A DNA stretch of 64,000 nucleotides, taken from the NCBI GenBank assembly GCA_006503535.1, contig QYRS01000005.1, positions 1,922,001-1,986,000 of the forward strand. Reading direction: 5' to 3'. Below the pieces are notes generated by a model. It was not told the origin of the DNA. It saw only the letters and a program-made list of their open reading frames with translations, and searched no databases. This DNA comes from Arthrinium phaeospermum (taxonomy: Eukaryota; Ascomycota; Sordariomycetes; Amphisphaeriales; Apiosporaceae). A program made the position numbers and the translations under genes. Of the stretch, positions 1 to 13,444 are shown one piece after another; the first letter of the stretch is position 1, and each line of letters opens with the position of its first letter.

Positions 1-176
1 TCGAGCTCACCGAGGACAAGAGCAAGAACGGCGCCACCGTCGGCGACATGCGCGGCGGCGAGGGCCGCATGTGCCTGCCGCCTATGCTGCTGCACCCCAT
101 CAAGGATGTCGAGCTGCCGGTCGAGGCTGTCGTGGTCGAGGGTACCGAGTTCCCCGAATCGGATCCGAATGCTTAA
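1..176 (+). CDS. C-terminal end of an unrecognised protein (partial)
   Basis: The reading frame that starts at base 3 is open from the window edge to a TAA at 174-176 and encodes about 57 residues. It is GC-rich at third positions like the neighbouring real genes and ends in an acidic, proline-containing tail (…FPESDPNA). The residues Met-Cys-Leu-Pro-Pro-Met-Leu-Leu and a Val/Glu-rich stretch are visible, but I do not recognise the family and assign no function. Only the 3' end is present. The gene converges on the glycine cleavage gene downstream. The coding call rests on openness, composition and the sharp drop to AT-richer sequence after the stop. Confidence 0.6.
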   Translation, partial: ELTEDKSKNGATVGDMRGGEGRMCLPPMLLHPIKDVELPVEAVVVEGTEFPESDPNA

Positions 177-1372
177 TCTGTGTTGAGATTCGGCCCATGT
201 GTGAAAATGCAAATAATTTTGGTGTATATTGTTGGTGCGCTGTGTATAATGGTTGGTTGCGTATGTAAGCGGAGCGATTTGGGTCGCTTTCTTATGAAGA
301 AGAATATGATGTGATGAATCGGATCTCTTGCCTGCATTTCCTGTTTTTGGGTGAGGAAAAGGGGGCCGTATATATATCAGAGTGAGCGGTTGGTGGCTTT
401 ATCTCCATCATATTCCTCTTTACTACTGTAAAGGAAGAAGGAAAGGCATCGGGTATGACGGTGTTGAGCATGCATATTTTCTTTTCACATCAGGCAGGCA
501 GGGCAGGCGCTCGTGCTTGTGCCGGATGATGATAATGGCGTTTTTGGGAATTGGGATGTTTGAATGAAGGGGGTTGATGATGGGAAAGCTAGATTCGATA
601 GCAAAGAAAGCAAATAAGGAGGTTTGCATACACCTTCCTCGGATGTCGTCCTGCAACTTGAGATGGTTCTTCCTGTGTGTGATGTTTTGAATGTGGTGTT
701 TCGATGTCCTTAAACTACACTGGTGGAAAAATAGGACTAGGCAAGTGGAAGAGATGAAAAGTAATACTATCAAACCGAGTTGGCCTCTGGTCAAATCCCC
801 TGGTGGCGAAAATATTGCTTTTGCAATATCACTCTTCGGCAAATAGTTGACAGGCCAGTTAATCCAACCAAACATTACATACAGGAGAATAATCATTGTT
901 ATGCCAATGACATTAAAGCCACCTTAACTTATACAGTACAGTATAACGTAGCAGAAGCACCGCTGTCACCAATCAGGTGATGCTGAACTCGTCGTCCCCC
1001 TGAACAGATGATAGGGGCGGGCATGCGTGCATCATGTTCTCATTTGTCCAGCACTGAAACAGTCACACGTTCAAGGCAACACAAGTCCAGGAACACGATA
1101 ACGACCCAAATCGATCGGGTAAAAAAAAAAATCTTAAAATTGCCCGTTGAGGGATCAATGACCATATGCATAATGTATATGTACGTTTTATGATTTGCAA
1201 AATGAACGCCCTCAAGGTTGAACTCCTGAACCAACCGACCGGCCGAATTGGCCCCCAAACCAGAAATGCAGCTGATTCCAACTATCAAACAATTTCTTCG
1301 TGTACTGGATCTCAATATATCGTACCCTCTACCTCCTTATCTGCCTAGACGAGATGACAAGGGAGATATAGA
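177..1372. other. Convergent intergenic region, no gene seen
   Basis: This stretch lies between two convergent genes and should hold both 3' UTRs. It is AT-richer than the flanking coding DNA. The longest open frame (423-896, minus) has no recognisable domain and an unusual Ile/Leu/His-rich composition, so it is not called. Confidence 0.5.
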
Positions 1373-2809
1373 TTAAGCAGGCGCGGTACCCTTCCAGTAC
1401 TTGCTCGGCACAAACGGCATCTTGGTGACGACGGCCTTGCGCTTGCGGCCGCGGACGAGGACCTCGAGCTCGGTGCCGGCCTTGTGGGAGCCGTCGCGGA
1501 CGTAGCCCATGGCGATGTTCTTGCCGAGGGTGGGGCTGGGGCAGCCGCTGGTGACGACGCCGATCTTCTGGCCGTCGGGCCCGACAATCTCGGCCCCCTC
1601 GCGGGCGGGCGCGCCCTCGACCACGAGGCCGACGCGGCGCCGCGAGACACCCGCGCCGCCCTTGCTCTTGGGCGTCAGCTGCGGCAGGATCGCCTCGGCG
1701 CCGTGGAAGGGGTTGGCCGCGTTGGGGTCCCGGCGGTCCTTGCCGATGACCCACGACAGGGCGCCCTCGACGGGCGTCGTCGTGTCGTCGAGGTCGTGGC
1801 CGTACAGGCACATGCCGGCCTCGAGGCGCAGGCTGTCGCGGGCGCCCAGCCCCGCGAACTGGAGCTTCTCGGGCCCCGCCGACTCGAGCAGCGCCTCCGT
1901 CACCGCCACCGTGTCCTGCGGCGGGATCGAGATCTCGAAGCCGTCCTCGCCCGTGTAGCCGCCGCGCGAGACCAGGATGGGCTGCGACAGCTCGCCGCCC
2001 TTGACCTTGACCATGACGGGGCGGCACTGGCCAAAGTAGAGCTCGCGGAGCTTGGACTCCTCGGGCGCCACGAGGATGGCGCTCAGGATGTCCTCGGCCA
2101 GGGGACCCTGCAGGGCCACAAGGCCCCAGCCGTCGAGCACCTCGTGCTGGACCTCGGCGCTGCTGTTATTCTTCTTCCACTCGGCCAGCTGCTCGCCAAG
2201 GTACTTCAGGTCCTTGTCGCGGCAGGCGGCGTTGGTGACGACGTAGAAGGCGTCGTCGGCGAGCTTGGTGATGATGGTGTCGTCGACGATGCCGCCGGTG
2301 CCGGGCCAGAGCAGGGTGCTCAGGGTGCTGCTGCGGATTGGCAGGGGGCCCAGCGAGGCGGGTGTGACGCGCTCGAGGAAGGCGGCGGCGCCGGGGCCCG
2401 CGAACCGGTGCTGCACCATGTGGCCGACGTCGAACAGCGAGGCGTGGGACCGCGTGAAGTGGTGCGACTGCGAGACCGACAACCCGCTGTACTGCACCGG
2501 CATCTCGAAGCCGCCGAAGGGCACCATCTTAGCGCCGTGCGCCAGGTGTAAGTCGTACAGCGGCGTCTTGCCTAGGGGCCCGTCAGCGGCGAGGGAGGAG
2601 CCATGTCGCCGACTGGCCTTGGACGACGATGACGATGTGAGGGCGGCCCGCGGCGAGGGCTGGTGTGATTGTGCGACTGCTGAAGCCGGCGATGATGGGT
2701 TGACGGCGGCAGAGAGGGGCCGCGATAACAGGGCAATCGAGCGGGTGGGCTGCGATTGGAGGCTTGGGACGGCCTTCCGGCCGCGCTGCAGAGCTCGTAC
2801 CAGCTTCAT
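1373..2809 (-). CDS. GCV1: Aminomethyltransferase, T-protein of the mitochondrial glycine cleavage system
   Basis: This is a single uninterrupted exon of 478 codons. T-protein takes the aminomethyl group carried on lipoyl H-protein and, with tetrahydrofolate, releases ammonia and makes 5,10-methylene-THF in the mitochondrial matrix. The first ~85 residues are Ser/Arg/Ala-rich and look like a mitochondrial presequence. The GcvT core follows: KTPLYDLHLAHGAKMVPFGG, FEMPVQY, SLFDVGHMVQ, and the C-terminal barrel with PILVSRGGYTGEDGFEI and GLGARDSLRLEAGMCLYGHDL. The ATG at 2807-2809 is the first ATG in frame; an upstream TTG three codons earlier is not a credible start. The length fits fungal orthologues. 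No frameshift or missing block is seen. The long open frame on the opposite strand is a high-GC shadow. Confidence 0.96.
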   Translation of the reverse strand: MKLVRALQRGRKAVPSLQSQPTRSIALLSRPLSAAVNPSSPASAVAQSHQPSPRAALTSSSSSKASRRHGSSLAADGPLGKTPLYDLHLAHGAKMVPFGGFEMPVQYSGLSVSQSHHFTRSHASLFDVGHMVQHRFAGPGAAAFLERVTPASLGPLPIRSSTLSTLLWPGTGGIVDDTIITKLADDAFYVVTNAACRDKDLKYLGEQLAEWKKNNSSAEVQHEVLDGWGLVALQGPLAEDILSAILVAPEESKLRELYFGQCRPVMVKVKGGELSQPILVSRGGYTGEDGFEISIPPQDTVAVTEALLESAGPEKLQFAGLGARDSLRLEAGMCLYGHDLDDTTTPVEGALSWVIGKDRRDPNAANPFHGAEAILPQLTPKSKGGAGVSRRRVGLVVEGAPAREGAEIVGPDGQKIGVVTSGCPSPTLGKNIAMGYVRDGSHKAGTELEVLVRGRKRKAVVTKMPFVPSKYWKGTAPA

Positions 2810-3659
2810 CTTGGCCAATTGATCCGAAATACGACTGGAAATAAAACAAATTGCGTTTTTCTTGCACGCCGAAATAACAATATTGAATGGGAAGGAAGCT
2901 CCCCAAGAATATTAATCGGCGGGGTGCTATGCTACCAAGGTCCGGTTCGTACTGATACGGTAGTAACCGGCAAGCCGACGAATGCCGATAGCGGACCTGT
3001 CGACCGATTGGTCAGTGATAACGCGATTGCCAAGTACGTGGATACTTGGCCGTAAAATACATACGTAAAGCTGAGGCAGGAAAATGAAAAGAACCTTGAA
3101 TCGTGTGAGTTCAGCCTGCGCCAGGGATATCAAAGAGACAAAATAGATACACCAAGCCTGGGCAAGGCAAATCCTCGTCTATGCATAAAAATGCCGAGGT
3201 CGCAGAACTCAATTCGAAAAGTCGACCCTGAAAAAAGCAGGTGGGCAGGCATCGCATCGTAGGGGTGATTTAAATTTGGTCACAGGCCGTCATCGAGTCA
3301 GTCAGTCAGTGTATCGCAAAAAAGGCAGAAAAGCCGTCTTCTCATTTTGTGCTTCCCATAATATCAATTCGTACATAAGCCATCCCGGTACGCCCCTTTC
3401 CTCATTCATCCGAAAAATCATACTTCCGCAATTCATGATAGACCAGGAGAGCGTTACCAGAATAATCACCAGAGGATGGGCTTTTCCGAGAAAGGAGGGA
3501 GAAGTGCGTCATTGATGGACTGCGTCGATTGCACCCAGCCGGCCGAGGGCCGACTTTGGTGCTTAGATGCAACCGACCGTGAAATTATCGAGGGAGACGA
3601 GATGGGCCCGCGAAACATGAGCCATACCCATACCAAGCTTGTCTTCTACTACCCCAACT
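2810..3659. other. Intergenic: GCV1 promoter side and ARF 3' side
   Basis: No open frame here has recognisable homology. The region should contain the promoter and 5' UTR of the T-protein gene and the 3' UTR of the ARF gene, since both are transcribed leftward. Confidence 0.5.
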
Positions 3660-6442
<2,783 letters not shown>

Positions 6443-7214
6443 ATGCAATTCCTCTCCGCCGCAGCGTTGCTGCTGTCCGCCAGCTTCTTCCCAGCTGCGC
6501 TAGGCCACAACATTCAGCTCCCTGCCCATGGCCGCGAATGCTTCCACGAGGAGCTCCACCGGGATGACAAGATGACCGTCACCTTCCAGGTCGGCGATCG
6601 CGAGTTTGGCAGTGCTGGGAACCTGGACATCGACTTCTGGGTACGTCTGTGCTTTTTGCTTCGGGGGCAGGCGTCAAGGGGGCGCAAATATGGTTACGAT
6701 GGCTAACAGGCAGCTTCTATTTTTCCTCTCCGATAGATCCAGAACCCGTTGAACCAGTACGAGACCTTCCAGAAGGACGTGTCCAACGGCGACTACTCTT
6801 TCGACGCCAAGCACGACGGCAAGTACCTCTACTGCTTCGGCAACGAGCACTGGGGCGCCAACACCAAGGAGGTGTCCTTCAACGTTCACGGTATAGTATA
6901 CGTGTCTGAGCACGAGGCCGAAAAGGATCCCCTCGAGAACGAAGGTACGCAATTTTCTGGGCGCTGGGGGGCAATCTGGGTCATGCATGTACTAACGGTC
7001 GGGTCCAGTCCGCAAGCTTTCCGATCTCCTGAACTCCGTCAAGGACGAGCAGTCGTATATCGTCCTGCGAGAGCGAACCCACCGCAACACGGCCGAGAGC
7101 ACCAACAGCAGAGTCAAGTGGTGGAATCTGTTCGTCATCGGCGTTGTCATTGGCGAGTCCGTCTTCCAGGTCTGGTGGCTCCGAAGGTTCTTCGAGGTCA
7201 AGCGCGTGGTATAA
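6443..7214 (+). CDS. p24/emp24/GOLD family cargo receptor of COPII/COPI vesicles
   Basis: Three exons (6443-6640, 6737-6944, 7009-7214) give 203 aa. p24 proteins are type I membrane proteins that cycle between ER and Golgi and help sort cargo. The protein begins with a hydrophobic signal peptide (about residues 1-21). A GOLD domain follows, with the two expected cysteines (C33 in RECFHEEL and C99 in YLYCFG). Then come a heptad-like stretch (VRKLSDLLNSVKDEQ), a luminal RERTHRNTAESTNSRVKWW segment, one transmembrane helix and a short cytosolic tail RRFFEVKRVV. The tail has the di-phenylalanine and basic residues used for coat binding. It looks closest to the fungal Erp subgroup, but the subgroup is an inference. 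All splice phases agree and the length is normal. Confidence 0.93.
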
Positions 7215-8855
7215 AGGGGTACGAAGTCGCGATTCGGAGAATATTCTGGCGTCAGGTCGGGGCTCTGGAAAACCGGGTCCTACGAGGCACAAACAACATT
7301 GTATATTGTACTACCAATCAGAGGAATGGCTTTTTGATGCACGCTGGAGAGCTGCTTTTGCTGTTCGATATCTGCCTACGTTGGCTGTATATCTCTGATC
7401 ACGTCTCAGGACTCAGGTTCATGAGCGTATGCACTGAGCAGTGGCTTATGATGACGTACCGTTTCCTGCTGCTTATAATCATCCGAACCAAAATATCCCC
7501 TATAAATCTCGACACCACCTACAAAAAGGGGCTATCAAGAGTAGACCCTTTGTTCCACTCCGGGATGATGCTGCCGTGATATAGCATATCGTGAGACCCC
7601 AAATGTAACCATCAAACAGCCAGCCCTGCAGCCTGGAAGAGACCGGAAATACACCACAGGCTGGGCAGTCTTCAACAAAGTTCCTTGGACAGCGCACACT
7701 CGCAGGATTCGCCGCAGTTTGCTAAATCAAACACTTTGTCAGGACACACATGGGGTTCGATGAGATGGCACAGTGCCTTGGTAACGCCAGATGCAACACG
7801 TTTCTTGCTACAAGTGTGGTAGTTGAACTCAGAGGCCCTTAGCTCAGATATCGAAGCCCAACAGGCAAAGGTAGAACAAGCCGCTTTATATATTAATACA
7901 GTTGAGCCTCGTTTCTTAGCCCAATTGATATCGGCTTCTTCGGAGGCTTTATATGCTCCCAACAGTACGAAGTTCGCAAGCCTCCATTTGAGAGGCTCAA
8001 GGTGTAACCACAGGCGTATCAAACTCTTAGACCGGATACAGGCATATATGCCGACGGTCATGGCCCAAAGTTTTCAACGCTCAACATGTTGCGGTGAGGT
8101 CTTGCTTGCACAGAATGTTGCGCCGTGTAAAGCAAGATGGATGACTTGAACTATGGTCTAGGTATACTGCGCTTGCTTCACTATACATAGCGCAGTCATC
8201 CCAAACGTACTTATCTTATACTACCTGATGCTAACTCGCTTCGTACAACCACGTCATCATCAATCAAACGTCGTGGTTCTGCAATTGCAGAAAAGCCCAG
8301 ACGCCGAGCAAACAAGATGAAAATAAAGCACTTTTCTTCCTTGACGATCGATGATGGCGACTCAACTAACTCGGTGGTCTCACCGCCTCGCCCTCTCCTG
8401 GCCCCCTGAACAACGTTGACAAACCACCACAGAAGCACGACACAGCATAGAGACTCCGCCGGGGAGATCATACGAATACAGACGAGAAAAATCAAAAGCC
8501 TGCAACGCCGACGCATATAGAAAGACCTCAACAACTTTTTTTTTTTCTTCTCGCGTTGGTCAACAACCGCGCAGTGGAACATGCCTAACCATCCAAATGT
8601 GACGCTTCGTCCCCCCTTTTCACCACGCCCGGCTCAGGACGATGGATGTCGACGAGCTGCCATCGTCACCGGTGAGCATGCTTGAATCGCCATGCTGCCA
8701 GCAGCGCGACCGACGGCTAGGCACCTCTGAAACGTATAGCCCACTCTTTTTCGTGAAGCCTCTCCTTTCCTCTCTCCCCCCGCCCTTTCTGGAGGACGGC
8801 CACGAGGTTCGGCGGCTCTGGGGAAAAGAAGCCGGCCGGCGGCGGGTCAGTTCCC
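7215..8855. other. Intergenic; one doubtful small ORF
   Basis: This contains the 3' UTRs of the p24 gene and of the small minus-strand gene. A minus-strand ATG frame at 7672-8061 (129 codons, Cys-rich C-terminal third) overlaps a plus-strand frame of 108 codons at 7823-8149. Neither has recognisable homology. A poly-T run lies near 8535. Nothing else is supported. Confidence 0.4.
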
Positions 8856-9095
8856 CTAATGCCTGCGCCGATGCTGGGTCGCATAGCCATAGGGGTTCTG
8901 GTGCTGGTGCTGATGCCCATACCCCCTGCTGGAGGCGCAGCCGTCGCAGAGCTGGCCGTGCTGCCGCCACGAGTTCCGCAGCACCTTGACGCCCAGGCAC
9001 TCGTGGTTGGGGTCGTTGCGGGCGAAGTGGCAGTAGGACTTGAGGCGGACGACCGAGTGCTCGCAGTCAAAGAGGAACTCTTCGTAGTCACACAT
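8856..9095 (-). CDS. Small conserved fungal Cys/His-rich protein (79 aa), function unknown
   Basis: This is a single-exon frame from the ATG at 9093-9095 to the stop at 8856. It starts MCDYEEFLFDCEHSVVRLKS and continues YCHFARNDPNHECLGVKVL, then RNSWRQHGQLCDGC, and ends in a His/Gln/Tyr-rich tail. The spacing of Cys and His (CDY…C-x-H…YCHFAR…C…C-x2-C) resembles a small family widespread in Pezizomycotina and suggests metal binding. No biochemical role is known to me. Longer frames that start upstream use non-ATG codons or other frames and are less plausible. It stands alone, with long spacers on both sides. Confidence 0.65.
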   Translation of the reverse strand: MCDYEEFLFDCEHSVVRLKSYCHFARNDPNHECLGVKVLRNSWRQHGQLCDGCASSRGYGHQHQHQNPYGYATQHRRRH

Positions 9096-12000
9096 CTTCT
9101 TGCTTGGTCTCAGCGAGTCGCGCGTGCGTGATGATAGCAGTAGAAGATTGGTTTGGTGTCTCGAGTGGGAGGTGGCGCTTTTGGTCTTTCGTGGGAGCAA
9201 AAGGGGGTGTAGATGAGTATTGGAGCAGATAGTGAGAATAAGTTGAGGCCGAGAAGTGCAGTTTGATGGTGATGTGTGTAGGTGTGCTCTTGACGTTTTG
9301 CTTGTTTGGCAAGTTTGGGATATGGAAGTTATTCTCTGCGATCTGCAAGCCTCTCGGGAACAGCAGGTCTAGATTGATGCTGATTAACGGTGATAACGCG
9401 AAGGCTGTGACCCCAGAGAGCCTCGAGAGGCACCGGGGGGCTCGGCAACGGTTTAAATATTTCAAGTTTGTAATCATCTTCCACAAGATTACTGATTGCC
9501 ACGTCTGATGTGCTCCGTCCTGATCTGGAGACACATACAGAAGGATCCTGGAAGGAGGGAGTGCAAGGAAACCTCAAATCCATGCTTACTGCTCATCCGG
9601 ATGCGAGTGGACTTACCTTCCGAGTGACGGCCACGATGCAAGTAAGGACCAATCCAACGAAGCGGTTGTAGCCTCACGACCAGGAGGCCGGGCGCGCTGG
9701 CCTCTCCTGACGCGATACCAAGGTTATCCTTTGATTGCTTGCTTGCTTCCCAGCCCCGGATGCAAGCGGTAGTAAAGTCATGTACGATCTGCTACGACAT
9801 GGGGTACCTTATCCAATAAACTATGAATAGACCCCCGTTGATAATGTTGGTTCTGCCGGCTGATCTCAAGATGGAATCGACTGCAGGGATAAGTCACATA
9901 CATCCAAGGGGATCGAGAGGTTTTCAACGACGCCGAACGCCCGAAGGAGGCCGTGATATGCAATAGGCAGTGGGGGTCTGTGTATTGTAGCCGGAGGGCA
10001 TGGTATGGCGTGGCCACATGCTCCTCTCTTTAGCTGACTTAGAATCTACAGGCTGACTCGATAACGGATTTACAAAGACGGGGAGAACTATGATCTAATG
10101 GGCTTCTTTTGTGAGTCATTGGTTTCCTTGTCAACGTATGCAAAAGTGTTTTGATATTCCATCCACATAGGCCTACGTACGGGCATGGGGGTGGACTTTT
10201 GGGGACCGTAAACAAGGAAATTGTAAGTATGCCAAAGCTTAGCCATTGATACAGGATGTCTTAGATTGATTCGATTCGAGGGTGATATCAGAAACTGCTA
10301 TCCTGATAACCGAGCCAGTATCCAGATCCTGGCAACGTGCTTGCATATCTTGCTCAAATGGTTGCTGCAACCCGGACAGGCTTCAACCGGGGAAGAGCCT
10401 GTCCTGGACCCGAGTACCAGGTAGGGTCTACGCGAATCTTCAGCTACCTAGCCTACATGAGAGAGAGTTCGCAGCGCATATGCAGCCGAGGGGCGAAGAG
10501 AGGGAAGCCGTTAACGAGCGGGCCAGCCAAGCCAATGTCAGCGGCGCGGGCCGGTTTCTGGAGACAGGGGGAGACAAACATGCATTGGCGAACTGAGACT
10601 ATCGACGATCCCCGAACGAGGATTGCATGAAAGGGAGTGGGCATCCCGAGTTCATATAGAGCCCAGATATAGGATATCTATATACTTCATGATGTCACAC
10701 CGAGTCCCTGAAGTAAACTAGTCTGAGGGTTACAATTGCCAGCCAGGAACAGGTTTGAATTGTGTGGAATCTATTGTCTACATACCCAGAGTATGACGCT
10801 TGCACTCTATGTTAAATTTATACATGGAGATACTGACCGGGTTCTATGGTAGAAACGTATGCAGCTTCCCTTGACGTTCCCTTTATTTACTCTGTAGCCG
10901 CATCATCCAGAGTGCCAAAGACCACTGTCAGAGGCAGGTTGCCGGAGAGCCAGGGGCCCTCGCAGACGGCGGAACAGCCGGAACGCTAAATCTTGACAAA
11001 TACAATGTAGTGGCCGTTCGTTAAACTGTGTGACCAAGGTTGTGTGCATTGCTGCGGCCGGCAGCAAGGAAAAATTGAGATCTTAGTCCGCCCAAACAGA
11101 AACACGATGCTCCCGTCTGTTCAACATAGTCAACCGTGCGGCTCATCCAGAAGTCCTGAGTTCTGTGGTCAGCAAGATATCTCAGGAGGCAAAGTAGTTA
11201 TATATCTGGTATTCTAGAGAGCATATACATATACCACGGGCTCATGAGACTGCCTTACACAAGCGGACGATGAAGGCGCCTGTTGGGTTGAGTAGGTAGA
11301 CTCTGTGTCAGTGATGGTACGTTTCTAATGCACCTAAGCACCTGTTCGTTCGATCAGGACATGCAAAGCAACAAACAGCCAAGTGACAGATACACACACA
11401 GTAGCAGTAGATACTCGTTCGTACTATCCGACACGCGCACATACTCATCGGTAATGTCTTGGCAAAATTACTCGTCAGATCCGGCGTAGATGAGTAGTAT
11501 TGCAACGTATGTGACAGGTAGAGAATCGTCATCAATCTCGATCAAAGAGGAAATGACGACAGTTCAAAATATATTGGACTGGAAGAAACAAATGAGAGTA
11601 TTCACGAATTACTTCATATATGTACGGTCACAATGCCATGCGGCTGCCAAGTGTAGACGAGAGGTAACTTTGAGCGTAAGCCGGATGTATACAGGGTGAG
11701 TCGGAAGCAGCACGGGAGTGACATGACAAGCTCACCGCTGACGGCGATTGAACGCACGTGGCAAGTGAAGACCAAATACGATCGGGGTTACAATTCGGCG
11801 GCGCCGGAGTGCTACGAACAGTGTGTGGAATGGTATCACTTGGTTCTACCAGACGTCGAGTGTTTGCATGGAAAAGATTCGTTCTCCATGAAGATTGACG
11901 GTACCGGTTGCCAAGGTGTTGCGTTTCGACCCACGGAGGTGAATCGGGCTGTGGCAGCAGATTGGAGAAGCACTTGAGGCAAGTTTGAGGCACACAGGCT

Positions 12001-12774
12001 AATTCAACATTGCTGTCGCCTCTTTTTCCTTCTTTTCAATGTGGTCGCAATGAGCCGCCGACCGGATCTCGATGATGGCGAATCAGTTACCAAAAGAGCG
12101 AGACGAAACATAGGCGGCAGGCAGATGTGCCCTCAATGAGGCCCATTTCAAAGATGAGGCCAATTGCATGTGCAATTGGGCCTCATTGGGCCTTTCGGGA
12201 CTTGAGAGTATGTATGTAGCAGATAGGAATTGATGGGATGCAGCATACATGTCATGTAGTCTCGGCGACTTGGGAAGCAAATGAGCCGTCTTGATTGGCC
12301 CTCTCTTGTCCGACTCTGCCATCAAATGACCATGGCGTGGACGGGATGGGCACACGAGACGCCACGAAATAAGGCAACCAAATCCCCCTCTGCCTCACTT
12401 TTTTCATGCTGGTTGCCTTATGACTTGCGACTGCGCCCCGGTACGGTTGAGATGCAAGAGAGAGACAGACACAGACAAGAAAGAGCCGACAGCGCAGCGA
12501 ACAATTCTTCGCATTCTCTCAAATCTCACCCTGCCACGTCATTATCCATTTGCAGGATTTTGATTTGATGTATTCTTGATGTCCGTTTAGGAGTTCCGTC
12601 CCATCATTGGTTATTGGGGTGGGTTGCGAGCAATTGATTGTCAATCATCCTGTCTGTCTTGCCCGCCTCTTGTCTCTGTTTGCCCTCAGAGAGTTGCAGT
12701 GCGCCTAGCCTAACCTAGTGCCGCCGCTCCCTCGTCTGCCTAATCGGATTCGACCTGGACTTCTCGCAACTGCG
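9096..12774. other. Long gene-free interval with a nested palindrome
   Basis: No frame in this 3.7 kb has recognisable homology or a convincing exon structure. It includes the presumed promoter of the small gene at 8.9-9.1 kb and a palindromic element at 12134-12188 (annotated separately). The composition is ordinary, with no strong AT-skewed repeat-induced mutation pattern evident by eye. Confidence 0.45.
12134..12188. repeat. Nested inverted repeat built on GAGGCC(C)AATTGCA
   Basis: Positions 12156-12168 read GAGGCCAATTGCA and 12171-12184 read TGCAATTGGGCCTC. These arms are complementary except for one C, with a 2-base centre. The right arm continues as CATTG to 12188, and its extension is also complementary to CAATGAGGCCC at 12134-12144. 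Two alternative hairpins can therefore form. Function unknown. Confidence 0.7.
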
Positions 12775-12970
12775 CAATTGCGTCTCAACCAGACGAGTCT
12801 CAATCAAACAACTGCACATATGCTGACTGCATGAATTTCTATCAATCTCTCTGGAAATTGATTCAATAATACCAATTGCGTCTCAACCAGACGAGTCTCA
12901 ATCAAACAACTGCACATATGCTGACTGCATGAATTTCTATCAATCTCTCTGGAAATTGATTCAATAATAC
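12775..12970. repeat. Perfect 98 bp tandem duplication
   Basis: Positions 12775-12872 and 12873-12970 are the same 98-base unit, beginning CAATTGCGTCTCAACC and ending GATTCAATAATAC. No difference was seen between the copies. It lies about 0.5 kb upstream of the first C2H2 gene and is non-coding. Confidence 0.93.
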
Positions 12971-13444
12971 GATTGTACACGTGTGTTTGTCCTTGTCGAG
13001 GCAAGCAAACAGCCAGCAAGTCTGAAGATCCAGAGCTGCCTATTTCACTTGAAATGTCAGTTAGCCTCATAGCGTCGACTACCTTACTTTTTTTGCCTGT
13101 CCTTCTTCCTTTCTTGCCACACCCAGTAAAAGAGACGGACTGCGAGATGGATTAAGGCAGAATCAGCCCCAGACTAATACTCCGCCATAGAGCGCCTCGC
13201 ATACTCGCCTTTTGACGCCCGCGCAGAGTGCAGTCGGTCGCGTCGCATCGCTATCTCTCTGCTCATTGACCTTGCTTGGGCTTAGCCGACCGTGTTATCT
13301 ATCAGCTGACTGGGAAGCCTTGACGTATTACCAGGCTGCACCGGATCCGGGACCAACCAGCTACTAATTAGCACTATACACCAGCCGGTCTATACTCCGG
13401 GTATCAGTCCGTTTGATCTTAGGCACCAGCAAACCTCGTCTGAT
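12971..13444. other. Upstream region of the first C2H2 gene
   Basis: No separate gene is seen. The frame of the downstream C2H2 protein stays open upstream of its first ATG and reads plausibly (…TPGISPFDLRHQQTSSD before the ATG at 13445). The true N-terminus may therefore lie in an upstream exon that I cannot place. Confidence 0.4.

Noticed and set aside
423..896. 157-codon minus-strand frame in the first spacer
   Set aside because: No domain or homologous motif, unusual composition and AT-rich context between two 3' ends.
1484..2551. 355-codon open frame opposite the T-protein gene
   Set aside because: It lies wholly inside a well-supported gene on the other strand. Long antisense frames are expected in GC-rich coding DNA, and it shows no domain.
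9096..13444. A new multi-gene defence or secondary-metabolite system in the long spacers
   Set aside because: No coding frame with homology, no backbone enzyme and no conserved gene order was found; the spacers look like ordinary fungal intergenic DNA.
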